From: Lampris incognitus
Taxonomy: Eukaryota > Chordata > Actinopteri > Lampriformes > Lampridae
DNA: 64,000 nt
Assembly: GCF_029633865.1 (NCBI RefSeq)
Contig: NC_079224.1
Span: 22,014,404 to 22,078,403, forward strand
Direction of reading: 5' to 3'
This document shows positions 54,601 through 64,000 of this stretch, piece by piece (positions within the stretch are counted from its first letter, which is position 1; every line of letters starts with the position of its first letter). The translations under genes were made by a program, and so were the position numbers. The notes under the pieces were generated by a model that saw nothing but the letters and a program-made list of their open reading frames with translations, was not told the DNA's origin and made no database searches.

Positions 54601-57060
54601 GTGTGAGGGGAACTGTGATCTGGCTCAATGCGAGTCTGTTTTCAAACAAAAATTGAACTGACACAAATCTAATGGTGGGGTAGGGGTGGGTGGTTTCACT
54701 GCTATGTAGGTTACATTAGCATAACTTTGCTCCACATATGATTAAAAGACAGTCAATATTGTCCCTCAAGCCACTGGCCAGTGCAGTCAGTTTACTTCTG
54801 TGTGGATCCAAATTTACTGGGAGAAATAGCAACTAATAAATGCAATGTCTGATCAGGAGCTGGTTCAAAAACATTGCAGACAATTATACAGACATCTTTC
54901 AGCTTTAAAACGTTGGACCACAAAGTAGACAATTGTCTGCAAAATGTTGCATAACTGTAATTGCACAGGGTGATGAAACAGATTTTTCATCACCTAAGCC
55001 AAACACGTTCTGAAACATGAGATAAGCTATCAAATGCATGCCGCAGGAAAAATAGAGTCAGTTGTCAAGCAAACAGTGAGCAATCAATGTCAGTTAAGAC
55101 AGAGAATTTCACAGCATCAAGCATATTCCAAAGGCTGTGCAGAAGGTAAACGTGTTTGAACATCACACTAGCAGTGACCATGTACCTGTGTAAAGATGCA
55201 ATGCTCAAATCAAAGGCCACTTGTTTTTCAGTGTTTGACATTACCATATAAAAATACTGAAAAATATTTCATTGAAGATGGTTGAGGAGAAACATTAAAA
55301 TTTAGTTCATTGTGATTTATGGGAACACAGCCAGTTAATTTGACACTTACAGATGTATTATTCAAGTTGGTTGGGGGAAAAAAAACCGGATAAGAGTTTA
55401 TTGTACTAATTTTTTTTCAACCCCCCCCCACCCCCTTTTTCTCCCCAACTGTACCCAGCCAATCACCCCGCTCTCTGAGCTGTCCTGGTTGCTGCTCCAC
55501 CCCCTCTGCGGATCTGGGGAGGGCTGCAGACTACCACATGCCTCCTCCGAAACCTTTGGAGTCACCAGCCGCTTCTTTTCACCCGACAGTGAGGAGTTTC
55601 GCCAGGGGAACGTAGCACGTGGGAGGATCACGGTATTCCCCCCTTAACAGGCTCCCCGACCAACCAGAGGAGGCGCTAGTGCAGCAACCAAACACATACC
55701 CACATCTGGCTTCCCACCGCAGACATGGCCAATTGTGTCTGTAGGGACGCCTGACCAAGCTGGAGGTAACATGGGGATTCGAACTGGCATTCCCTGTGTT
55801 GGTAGGCAACGAAATAAGACCGTTAAGCTACCCAGACGCCCAAGTTTATTGTACTATACTGAAAATTACTTTACTTATTTGCATACCCATTTCAGTTCAG
55901 TTTATTTTTGAATTCATTTTTATATATCAATCAGTTTCAGTATCTTGGCATCTTGTGCAAGACGCCTAAATATCACAGGTACAGTACCATTAATCAATAG
56001 CTGCCCTTGAAGACTATATCATCCATGATTCAAATTATATTGCAATATATATTTCTGACCATATCACCAAGCCCTATTGTGGGATATTTAGAACTTGGTA
56101 CCAACACTACTATCAAGGCTCAAATTGCACTGTGTACACTAGCATTGGGATTTTCATGTCTTGGGTGCCCAGCATCATCTTTTAAGTGATTTCAATAGTG
56201 TAAACACTGATTTGTTTTTTTGGGTGAAGAGAGCAGTTAAAGAGATCAAAGAGAAAAGGTCCAGGCACCTTTGGGTAGAGAGGCTGAGTGTCTGCTTCCA
56301 TCTCTGAGGCATCGATTAAAGCACCCACAGGCCTCTGAAATAAAAAAAAAAACAAAAAACAAAAACAAAAAAATACAAAAAAACAATTACTTAGGCAAGA
56401 CATTTTCTGTTTGGATTCTTCTTTTTTTTCGTGCATTTTCCTCTTTGACAGTGACAGTAGAGAGAGACGGAAAAGGCAGTGGAGAGGAGAAAGGTCATTA
56501 AATGGCCTGGGCTGGATTCGAACCCAGGCCGCTGCAGTAAGGACTTAGTCTTGATGTGTGGCGAGCGCTCTACCGGGGCGCCCCCATACAGTAACACTTA
56601 TGAAATAATGTGTTCATACATACTACATAGTGCAGAACTAGATCAACATCATCAGAAGGGTGGGAGTCTAAGATGGTTGTTGTGGATGAATAGCTTGAGT
56701 AATAAACAGAAAAACACACCAAGCACTTTAATTTGTCAGCTTTCTAAACCAGCCCTTCATAGAATATATTCAGTTTGCAAAATACAACCCCACCTTTTTA
56801 AAAATAAAAAATACATGCCTATATAATAATGAAGAAGCAGAAATTTGACAATTAGTCAAGACACGTGCCTTTGTTTACTTACATCTTCACTCTTAGATTT
56901 GTGCAACACGTATCCTTTCTTCCACTGGCTGTCGGCTCCCTCATTAGGCTTACGAATGTTGAACTCCACCTTGGCTCGTTCCTTGTCCTGCATGGCCTTC
57001 CACTCATCCAAGGTCATCTCTTTGGGTCCCTCTTCCTTTACTTCTTCTACCTCGTTCTCC
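51641..57060 (-). CDS. serbp1: SERBP1, SERPINE1 mRNA-binding protein, C-terminal half
   Basis: RNA- and ribosome-associated protein; it binds the 40S mRNA channel in idle ribosomes and regulates PAI-1 mRNA. Confident exons (minus): 57060-56883 ([54 protein letters not shown]), 54568-54386 ([40 protein letters not shown], then an RGG-rich stretch and GRSEK), 51700-51641 ([19 protein letters not shown], stop). All phases fit. The terminal [10 protein letters not shown] is a hallmark of the SERBP1/HABP4 family. A candidate cassette exon at 56334-56269 and a candidate upstream exon at 57784-57729 are listed separately. The N-terminal half is beyond the window or not recognised. A Penelope-like element, a hAT element and SINEs sit in the introns. 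Confidence 0.93.
51758..52821 (+). mobile_element. Penelope-like element (family 2), internally deleted, 13-bp target duplication
   Basis: Inverted ends share 'ggttgaatcagttcatctgg', 'actgcaggtatccccaccct' and 'accaacaacctgtttcatat'. Between them the plus strand has GIY-YIG endonuclease remnants ([16 protein letters not shown]; then [40 protein letters not shown]). ACAGGACAATAGT occurs at 51745-51757 and again at 52822-52834, which fixes the borders. The reverse transcriptase is absent. It lies in the last intron of SERBP1. It is a different family from the element at 5507. Confidence 0.82.
52902..54016. mobile_element. hAT-like non-autonomous element, 1.1 kb
   Basis: Termini TACGGCTGTCAA and the inverse of TAGGGCTGTCAA. 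Flanks CTGTACAA (52894-52901) and CAGTACAA (54017-54024) match at 7 of 8 positions, as expected for a hAT duplication. No transposase frame is visible. A SINE family B 3' fragment is inserted at 53215-53385. Confidence 0.6.
53215..53385 (+). repeat. SINE family B 3' fragment
   Basis: 'tgtgatggcctggcagcctg', 'tccagggtgtcttcccacct', 'ctgctgggataggctccagt' and 'aagcggtttggataatggat' match the 3' half of the family B copies at 38124 and 41375. Confidence 0.7.
54669..55404. other. SERBP1 intron, nothing recognised
   Basis: Unique-looking AT-rich sequence upstream (on the minus strand) of the exon at 54568. No splice-site-bounded conserved frame and no element ends were found. Confidence 0.35.
55405..55843 (-). 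repeat. tRNA-headed SINE (family C)
   Basis: The minus-strand head contains GTTCGAATCCCCATG (B box). The body has 'tggccaattgtgtctgtagg' and 'ggaggcgctagtgcagcaac', and it ends near a C-rich run at 55422. Fourth family C copy in the window. Confidence 0.75.
56269..56334 (-). CDS. Candidate SERBP1 cassette exon (22 codons)
   Basis: Minus-strand 66-nt open segment [22 protein letters not shown]. It is bounded by a strong acceptor (tttatttcag) and a weaker donor (AAAG|GTGCCT), both in phase 0. The flanking SERBP1 exons (ending at 56883, starting at 54568) are also phase 0, so inclusion keeps the frame. The acidic, low-complexity content suits the linker before [11 protein letters not shown]. 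The human protein I recall lacks this sequence, so it may be an alternative or fish-specific exon. It could also be chance. Confidence 0.4.
56420..56586 (-). repeat. tRNA-headed SINE (family E-like)
   Basis: Minus strand starts GGGGCGCCCCGGTAGAGCGC (A box), has GGGTTCGAATCCAGCCC (B box), then a pyrimidine-rich body (cctttctcctctccactgcc). It is similar in layout to 11830. It lies in a SERBP1 intron. Confidence 0.65.
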
Positions 57061-57235
57061 CTGGATAGCCAAAACAGAAAAAAAACAAGCTTTGGTGGAT
57101 CTCAAGCTCCCAAATCTCCTGCCACCATAAACCAAGATTCCTAACCCATGCATATTACCAGAGCCGGAATTTCATTTTTCAAAATGGTGTGTGTGTGATT
57201 CACATAAATGCTTCACACGGGGGGGTTTATACATG

Positions 57236-57250
57236 TGGGGGGGGGGGGGT
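57236..57250 (+). repeat. Poly-G run
   Basis: 'gtggggggggggggt' in a SERBP1 intron, next to another G-run at 57219. It could form a G-quadruplex on the plus strand (C-run on the transcript strand). Confidence 0.7.
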
Positions 57251-57325
57251 ACTACTTGTGAGCTTAACTAAAGGGTCTTGCTATGTCCTATTCTTGCTTT
57301 CCTCCAACGTAGGAGTTCTCTAAAC

Positions 57326-57568
57326 CAGTGTTTCCCAACCCAGTCCTCAAGGAATCCTTATCCTGCAGATTTTCTTTGCAACCCTGAATTGTACCCGTTT
57401 GTAGTTATTCAACCAATCAGCAATGAATTATGTCAGATGTTACACACCTTGCATAATTAAGCGCTGTGAGATGATCGGTTGAGTAAGTACAAGTAGGGCT
57501 ACCTATGCAGGGTTACAATGAAAATCTGCAGGATAGGGGTTCCTTGAGGACTGGGTTGGGAAACGCTG
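57326..57568. mobile_element. hAT-type MITE, 243 bp
   Basis: The ends are CAGTGTTTCCCAACCCAGTC and the inverse of CAGCGTTTCCCAACCCAGTC; the repeats continue to 'atcctgcagattttc'. Flanks CTCTAAAC (57318-57325) and CTTTAAAC (57569-57576) agree at 7 of 8 positions. It has no coding capacity. Confidence 0.85.
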
Positions 57569-57728
57569 CTTTAAACTAAATACATAGTTGTTATTTGTTG
57601 CCTCTCTCTTTTTTTAATAACACTGGCTTGTAAAAGGCGCAGCACCGTATATTTTACAAATTGAGTGGCTTATTTTTCCATCGTTAAGTTCAAGACAAGG
57701 ATAAATTCTTAGCCAGTTAACTTGAAAC

Positions 57729-57784
57729 TTGTCTTTGGACTGCTGCTTCACCTCAGTAACATTCCCGTTATCTGTCTGAGGATC
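57729..57784 (-). CDS. serbp1: Candidate additional SERBP1 exon
   Basis: Minus-strand DPQTDNGNVTEVKQQSKDK, preceded by a possible acceptor (aatcctcag) and ending AA before GT, phase 2. That fits the phase of the next exon (57060), giving SKDK-ENEVEEV. The human order around here is NVTEETPEGEE...DTENKENEVEEV, so NVTE and the K-ENEVEE junction agree. The donor (GTTTCA) is weak and the 5' border is ambiguous (57784 or 57775). Confidence 0.45.
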
Positions 57785-58331
57785 CTGAGGATTAACGTTA
57801 ACGTTGATATATCACTGGCACCGCCATTTGCGCTAGTCTTTTTTGGGGTTTTTTCTGTGCAGGTTCCACTTCAGATGATGTAGATTTACATTTTAGCGAG
57901 TGGTCCATGTTTGCTTGCCTTCAAATTCATATTCACTGAAACCATTTTGTTTGTCTGATTCCTATGGCCAACGTTACACACAAAACGTTTTCATGCAACT
58001 TGGCTGCATTTACGAGTTGCATAATGTTTGCGCAACTAAACCGTTACAATAAGCATTTCAAATAAAATCAAAACTACGTGCAACAGCTAATGAGATGAAG
58101 ACTGGTCAGAATGATATAAATAGAACGTCTGTTGAATAGCTGTCAAATTCATCTTACTTTCTCATGTATTGAACATTTCTAACCAGTCTACATTTTGTAG
58201 GCAAGAACAAAGTGGATACAAATTTCAAATGGCATTAACCAAGACAAAAGCGTTGTATGTCCTTAATGAGAACTGGCAGAACTGTTTAAATTAACAAATG
58301 TATTTCTTAAACTACTTTATTACAAACGCAA

Positions 58332-60631
58332 GTCAGAAAAAATTGGGATGTATGGAAAATGCAAATAAAATAAAGCAGTGATTTCTAAATTTACTTTGAC
58401 TTGTATTTCATTGCAGACAGTTTGAATGCAAGATATTTCATGTTTTGTCAGGTCAACTTCATTTCATTTGCAAATATACATCCACTCCTGCCATTTAGGC
58501 CTGCAGCACATTCCAAAAAAAGTTGGGACAGGGGCAATTTAGAGTTAGTAATGAGGGAAAACAATTAAATGATGTGATTTGAAACAGGTGATGTTAACAG
58601 GTGATTGTAATGATTTGGTGCAAAAGCAGCATCCAGGAAAGGCCTAGTTTTTTTAGGAGTAAAGATAGGCTGAGGATCACCAGTTTGCCAACAAATGCAT
58701 GAGAAAATTATTGAAATGTTCAAAAACAATGTTCCTCAAAGAAAGATGGGAAGAGATTTGTATATTTCACCCTCTATGGTGCATAACACAAAAGATTCAA
58801 GGAATCTGGAGGAATTTCAGTGTGTCAAGGGCAAGGGCACAAGCCTAAGCTGAATAACCATGCTCTCCGATTCCTCAGACGCCACTGAATCAAGAACAGT
58901 CATTCATCTGTAAGAGATATAACCACATAGGCTCTGGATTACTTAGGCAAACCTTTGTCAAGCACTTCAACATGTAGCTACATCCACAAAAGCCAGTTAA
59001 AACTTAAATGTGACAAAAGGAAGCCTTATGCATAAATCGTGACCAGAACCCGGTCGACTTTTCTGGGCTCAAAGGCATCTGGGATGGACCATCACAGTAG
59101 AAATGTGTATTGTGGTCAGATGAATCAGGATTTCAGGTCTTTTTTTGGAAGAAATGGATGCCGTGTGCTCTGGACCAAACAAAAAGACCATCCAGAATGT
59201 TACCAGCAACAAGTCCAAAAGCCAGGGTCTGTCATCGTATGGGGTAGTGTCGGTGCCCTAGGCAAAGGTAACTTACAGTGGTGCTTGAAAGTTTGTGATC
59301 CCTTTAGAATTTTCTATATTTCTGCATAAATATGACCTAAAACATCATCAGATTTTCACACAAGTCCTAAAGGTAAATAAAGAGAACCCAATTAAACAAA
59401 TGAGACAAAAATATTATACTTGGTCATTTATTTACTGAGGAAAATAATCCATTACATATCCGTGGGTGGCAAAAGTATGTGAACCTTTGCTTTTGGAGTG
59501 ATCTTTGATGGTCGACCACTCCTGGGGAGGGTAATGGTCTTGAATTTCCTCTGTTTGTACACCATCTGTCTGACAGTGGATTGGTGGAGTGCAAACTCTT
59601 TAGAGATGGTTTTGTAACCTTTTCCAGCCTGATGAGCATCAACAACGCTTTTTCTGAGGTCCTCAGAAATCTCCTCCTTCCACAAACATGTGTTGTGAAG
59701 ATCAGACTTTGATAGATCCCGGTTCTATATATAAAACGGGCACCCACTTACAACTGATTGTCATCCTATTGATTGAAAACACAACTCTAATTTCACCTTC
59801 AAATTAACTGCTAATCCTAGAGGTTCACATACTTTTGCCACACACAGATATGTAATACTGGATCATTTTCCTCAATAAATAAATGACCAAGAATAATATT
59901 TTTGTCTCATTTCTTTAATTGGGTTCTCTTTATCTACTTTTAGGACTTGTGTGAAAAGCTGATGATGTTTCAGGTCATATTTATACAGAAATATAGAAAA
60001 TTCTAAAGGGGTCACAAACTTTCAAACACCACAGTTATAGTTCTGTGATGGCACAATTAATGCTGAAAAGTACATAGAGATTTCAGAACAACATATGCTG
60101 CCTTCAAGTTTATATCTTTCTTGGGACGTCCATTTCAACAAGACATTGCAAAACCACATTCTACACACATTACAAAGGCATGGCTTCGGAAGAAGAGGGT
60201 GTGGTGCTGGACTGTCCTGCCTGCAGTCACGACCTATCGCCAATGGAGAATGTGGCACATTTTGAAACGCAAAATGCAACAATGAAGACCCTCCATACTG
60301 TTGCACACCTTAAGACTTGTTTGCAGAAAGAGTGGGACAAAATTCCACCTGAAACGCTTCATCACTTGGTGTCTGTCTTCAGTCCTTAAATGTCTTTTAA
60401 GTGTTGTGAAAAGGAATATCAAGATTACAAAGTGGTAAATACTTTTTTTGAAATATGTTGCAAGAATCAAAACGGAAATAAATAAATGTTCATTTTGAAA
60501 AAACAATAAAATTCATGAGGTAAAATGTCTAACAATGTGCTATTGTATTGCTTTTAATGTAATACAGTTCAAAGAATTTACAAATCACTTTTTTAATTTT
60601 AATTTAGCATACTGTACCTATTTTTTCTGAT
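58332..60631 (+). mobile_element. Tc1-like DNA transposon, interrupted by a second Tc1-like element
   Basis: The ends are CAGAAAAAATTGGGA and the inverse of CAGAAAAAATAGGTA, with further shared inverted blocks (GTGATTTCTAAATT / GTGATTTGTAAATT). Plus-strand transposase pieces: FFGRNGCRVLWTKQKDHPEC, KPGSVIVWGSVGALGKGNL, TINAEKYIEISEQHMLPSSL, FQQDIAKPHSTHITKAWL, and DCPACSHDLSPMENVAHFET, which covers the last catalytic region. Several frame breaks. A 0.76-kb Tc1-like insert at 59276-60035 splits the frame right after GKGNL. Confidence 0.82.
59276..60035 (-). mobile_element. Internally deleted Tc1-like element nested in another
   Basis: The ends CAGTGGTGCTTGAAAGTTTG and the inverse of CTGTGGTGTTTGAAAGTTTG begin inverted repeats of about 120 bp, with TA at both borders. 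The minus strand encodes only the transposase N-terminus (KEEISEDLRKSVVDAHQAGK, KTISKEFALHQSTVRQMVYK, then a GRPSK motif), about 77 residues. The catalytic part is gone. Host transposon sequence resumes on both sides. Confidence 0.85.
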
Positions 60632-60823
60632 TAGGGGTTGCATCTTAAAAAAGTCCTTGTCATGGATATTATAGTTTAAATAAATTTCCTTGTGTAAGGT
60701 CCATGTTGGTAGATGTCTCGCTATTGTGATTTTAATGTCGGGTTTTGAAAGCCCAACAGAAATGAATGGGTCAGATTTGCAGAGTGACGTGACATCATAC
60801 GACAGGTATGCTCTGATTAGTTG
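60632..60823. other. Short spacer between Tc1-like and hAT elements
   Basis: Non-coding sequence of no recognised family between two adjacent DNA transposons. Confidence 0.3.
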
Positions 60824-61231
60824 TTGTATCATAGGGGTGCTGGCAATCAGTCATCGTGAGATGATTTTGAAAAATAGAGTGAGATTTTGAAAAAATAAAC
60901 AAGTTAGAAAAAAAATGGGCAGTCCCTTGTGTTCACAACTTGATTGAATCGAATTTGACTAACCATTAAGAGGCAAGGTCTGCATTAGTCCTGTATTAGT
61001 CAGAATTAAAATCAATCAAGATATTACTGGCGAATTATCTCACTCGCAAGCTCTGACGTATGAAGGCATAACCTTACATTCATTGTCAGTGTCAAAGTGG
61101 AGAAGAGGAGACGAGAGCCATGACCAACGTTAACAAGATTGACTTCTCTTTAATTTTCTTTGGCGTGTTCAGAGACGACAAACAACAAAAATGGCAGAAG
61201 CCAAAAGATTGAAAACTTATTTCCACAATGA

Positions 61232-61786
61232 ATGGGAGGAAGATTATTTTTTTGTTTATTCCAATGCAAAATCTATCTGAACTGCAATGCCAGTGTGGCT
61301 ATACCGAAGAAGGGTAATTCGGAGTGGCATTTTAAAATGGTGCACAAAAGTTATGATACAGATTTCCCAGTGAAAACAGCTCTAGGAACCAGAAAGTTGC
61401 AGGAATTGAAGTCTCAATTGGCAGTGCAACAGTCAGTTTTTATGAGACCCAACACCAAGGGTAAGGCTGCAACGACAGCGGCGTATTGCGTCAGTCATGT
61501 TCTTGCCAAGCATAAGAAATCTTTCAAAGACGGCGAAATTGTGAAAAAGGTGTTTGTTGTGGCTGCGGATGGACTCTTCTGTGATTTCAAGAATAAAACG
61601 GACATTGTGAATGCCATTAAAGACGTTCAACTATCCCGGAATACTGTTACACGGTGCTGTGAAGAAATGGCTGAGAATCTTCACGAGCAACTGAAGAAGG
61701 ACATAGACACATGGGAATGTTTTTCCCTCCAGTTTGACGAGTCAACCAATATGGTAGATGTGGCACAGTTATGCATTTTCATTTGA
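61232..61786 (+). pseudogene. hAT transposase, N-terminal to first catalytic region
   Basis: 184-codon open stretch with the zinc-finger-adjacent region (WHFKMVHKSYDTDFPVKTAL), TAAYCVSHVLAKHKKSFKDG and the first RNase-H-like motif FSLQFDESTNM. The upstream start is in another frame. Confidence 0.75.
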
Positions 61787-62320
61787 ATGGCCTTTGAAGA
61801 CATGAGCGCAAAAGAAGACCTGCTCACCATTTTGCCACTTAAAGGACAGACTAAAGGCAAAGATATTTTTCAAGCATTCATGGAATTTGTTAACCAGAAT
61901 AAACTGCCCTTTTTTAAACTCATCTCCAATACAACTGATGGCGCACCTGCTATGGTAGGCCGTACTAATGGGTTCGTTGGATTGTGCAAGCAAAGTGATT
62001 CTTTCCCATACTTCCTTAATTATTATTGCATAATTCACCAACAAGCGCTGTGTGGGAAGATCTTAAACATGAAAGAAGTGATGGATATTGCTATGAAGAT
62101 TGTGTGCTCGGTTAGGGCAAGGAGCCTACAGAGGAGGCTATTTTGTGCACACATGGAGGAGACAAGAGCAGAACACACAGACCTATTGCTGCACACGGAT
62201 GTAAGGTGGCTGAGCAGAGGTAACTTTTTGGAGCGATTCAGTGAGTTGTTGCCTGAAATCAAAGATTTTCTCAAGCTCGCTGAACATGCCGAATATACAC
62301 AGCTAGAGGACAACAAGTGA
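61787..62320 (+). pseudogene. hAT transposase, central region
   Basis: 177-codon open stretch in the same frame, directly following a stop. It contains NTTDGAPAMVGRTNGFV (second catalytic Asp region), the CIIHQQALCGKIL motif and the DVRWLSRGNFLERF block ahead of the insertion domain. Confidence 0.75.
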
Positions 62321-62696
62321 CTTTTGGATTTGGCATCCCTAACCAATCTCACTAGCATACTGAATGAGCTGAATTTAGAACTACAGGGAAAGGACAAATA
62401 TGTGATAAATATGTAATAAACATGATCATCTCAGTGAAAGCGTTTATAAAAGCAAGCTCGAACTGCTGTCAAGTAGGCTGCAATGCAGTGACCTGTGAAA
62501 TTTTACTCACATACAGGCAGAACTTAAACATCAGGGTAACGACACAGCACAGCTTGATAATGCATATTATGAGGAGCAAGTTCAGAGCATTTTGTCAGAG
62601 TTTGATACGCACTTTACAGATTGCATCCATTGAACCTGTTGCCAGCTATCTGTGTTTTCCATTTAGAAGTATTGATGTGATGACATTGCCTCCAAA

Positions 62697-63047
62697 GTGG
62701 CATCGTTGTTTCACCTGGACAGCCCTGCTGTGGAGAATGAGAGTCTCACACTTCAAACTGACATTGAGATTAAATCCAGGGCAACACAAGGGATGAAGGG
62801 AGCATTCTGGGGTCTACTGCTGCAGGACAAGTACCCCAACCTAAGGAAATGTGCCATGAACTCCACAACACTTTCTGGATCAACCTACCTGTGTGAATCT
62901 GCTTTTTCTAACATGAAGATCAATTCGAAGTACAGATCCGCAATGACAGATGACCTCCTTGTGGGTTGCCTAAGACTTGCAACCAGCTGCTACAACCCTG
63001 ACTATGAGAAACTAGCCTCCTCCTCCCAGTGCCAGCGGTCCCAATAA
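62697..63047 (+). pseudogene. hAT transposase, C-terminal dimerisation region
   Basis: The reading frame ends YEKLASSSQCQRSQ. It contains FWGLLLQDKYPNLRKCAMNS, STYLCESAFSNMKINSKYRS and DDLLVGCLRLATS, the hAT C-terminal signature. Confidence 0.75.
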
Positions 63048-63245
63048 GGTAGAGAATGACATTTATTCCTATTTTTCTAACAGAGAACTATACTGTACAG
63101 TGCCTGTATTATTTTCTGTTTGCCGTGTGTATGGAATGGGTATTACAGTAACACAGTTCCATATTTCGGCTGGTAGATCTCGGCTGGCTGACAAATGTTA
63201 AAGTAGATCTTGGTTCAGAAAAGGTTGGGCACCCCTGTTTTATCA

Positions 63246-64000
63246 AGTTAAAACCATTTCAACTTGATGCAACAAAGTTTCTCGTGACTTTTCAGGTAAT
63301 TGCAAGGGCTGATACACAATGCAACTGGCAAAACTCAGTTGCATGAAAACATTTCCTGTATAACATCGGCCTACTGTCTCTAGATGCCAGCAAGTGATGC
63401 TGTAACAGCAGAGGATAACAGCAGAGGAGGCTCTTGTAGCATTGTAGAGGAGGAGAGCTCGGGCCAGTGTGGTGTCAAGGACGGAAGTCAGTCCATCTGA
63501 TGCGTCACTTCCAGCCAGTCCGTCCCGTGTACCACACCGGTGCAAATGTTGGCTGAACATTATACATCCCTGTAAATGTGTGCGGGAATTTCCTGCATTA
63601 TAAGTGCTAGACTTGCGAGAATCAATGAAATTACGCACAATACTCACACTGAAATTCAGGCCCTGGTTACTTGTGATGCAGATCATCACATCATCTCCAC
63701 ATTTCAGTTTTAGGTTGAATGGCTGCAGTGCTATTATTTTGTTGCATTTTGTTGCACCACTTGTGATAGTCACAATCTGCAGTGTTGTAAACTAGAACAA
63801 TCAGGATGAGCTGGCCTGAAAGACTGGTTTCACAGTGAGGCCCTCAGAAGGGGCACTGAACGAGTGGTGAGTTGGGTAAGGGGGCAGGTTATCCTTCATC
63901 CAATGCAAAGTTAACCAGTGTAAAGCTAGTGACCAACAACTCAGCTTGACTTCAATGAGTACCTACTTCTTAAATACTTAATCCCAATAAAATTTCTTGA
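63246..64000. other. Downstream flank, possible diverged repeat
   Basis: A 176-codon minus-strand open frame (63773-63243) has no recognisable domain and I do not call it a gene. The segment 63305-63375 is an inverted relative of 57968-58035 (both contain 'gttttcatgcaact'), so part of this stretch is repetitive. Confidence 0.35.

Larger units (their letters stand above)
60832..63237 (+). mobile_element. hAT DNA transposon, nearly complete, transposase decayed
   Basis: Termini TAGGGGTGC and the inverse of CAGGGGTGC. Flanks TTGTATCA (60824-60831) and TTTTATCA (63238-63245) match at 7 of 8. The 2.4-kb interior encodes a transposase of the hAT group related to the domesticated ZBED5/SCAND3/GTF2IRD2-like proteins: start MAEAKRLKTYFHNEWEED near 61190, SEWHFKMVHKSYDTDFPVKT, FSLQFDESTNMVDVAQLCIF, LISNTTDGAPAMVGRTNGFV, IIHQQALCGKILNMKEVMDI, LLLHTDVRWLSRGNFLERFS, and the C-terminal dimerisation part YLCESAFSNMKINSKYRSAM. 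Several frame breaks, including a stop after CIFI at 61784 and another after LEDNK at 62318, show it is inactive. Confidence 0.88.

Noticed and set aside
61232-62320. Host ZBED5/SCAND3-like gene
   Set aside because: Frames are interrupted and the region is bounded by hAT ends and a target-site duplication, so it is a transposon copy.
63243-63773. 176-residue minus-strand open frame
   Set aside because: No recognisable domain, no splice or start context, and it overlaps a sequence related to another repeat in the window.

Overview
The window is vertebrate, almost certainly teleost fish, genomic DNA. The genes are split by GT-AG introns. The repeats are typical of fish: Tc1-like and hAT DNA transposons, tRNA-headed SINEs, L2/RTE-type LINEs, Penelope-like elements and long CA/GT microsatellites. 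The gene order matches human chromosome 1p31: SGIP1(+) - DYNLT5(+) - INSL5(-) - MIER1(+) - SLC35D1(-) - SERBP1(-). All six genes were recognised from their spliced exon products. No prokaryotic feature, CRISPR array or genuine tRNA/rRNA gene was found.

Layout. Positions 1-17.5 kb hold the 3' part of SGIP1 (ten coding exons for the proline-rich linker end and the mu-homology domain) plus its 3' UTR. Its introns are packed with repeats: a Penelope-like element with inverted ends, a near-perfect foldback Tc1 element, two further Tc1 copies, several SINEs and two very long GT/CA tracts. DYNLT5, a small Tctex1 dynein light chain, spans 18.7-19.9 kb. INSL5, a relaxin-family peptide hormone, lies on the minus strand at 20.5-20.9 kb. 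A 2.8-kb 5'-truncated LINE with a clear target-site duplication fills the gap to MIER1. MIER1 (24.4-33.3 kb, 13 coding exons) encodes a transcriptional co-repressor with an acidic N-terminus, ELM2 and SANT domains. A decayed Ty3/Gypsy-type fossil follows it. SLC35D1 (39.0-48.95 kb, minus) is a nucleotide-sugar transporter of the ER/Golgi. Its 7.6-kb first intron is a nest of elements: an L2-like LINE carrying a MITE, and an RTE-like LINE split by a BEL/Pao LTR fossil that itself contains MITEs. SERBP1 (51.6 to at least 57.1 kb, minus) is present as its 3' half, up to the end with the RGG box and conserved C-terminus. The last 6 kb contain two nested Tc1-like transposons and a nearly complete hAT transposon with a decayed transposase.

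The genes do not form a pathway; they are a conserved syntenic block. Compared with human, DNAI4 is missing between INSL5 and MIER1, and C1orf141/IL23R/IL12RB2 are missing between SLC35D1 and SERBP1.

The observations most worth following are: the GT tract that sits where the polypyrimidine tract of an SGIP1 exon should be; the foldback Tc1 with 538-bp arms; two unrelated Penelope-like families with inverted ends; a small unreported-looking cassette exon in SERBP1; two GC-AG introns; and a set of MITEs and LINEs whose boundaries can be fixed to the base by target-site duplications.
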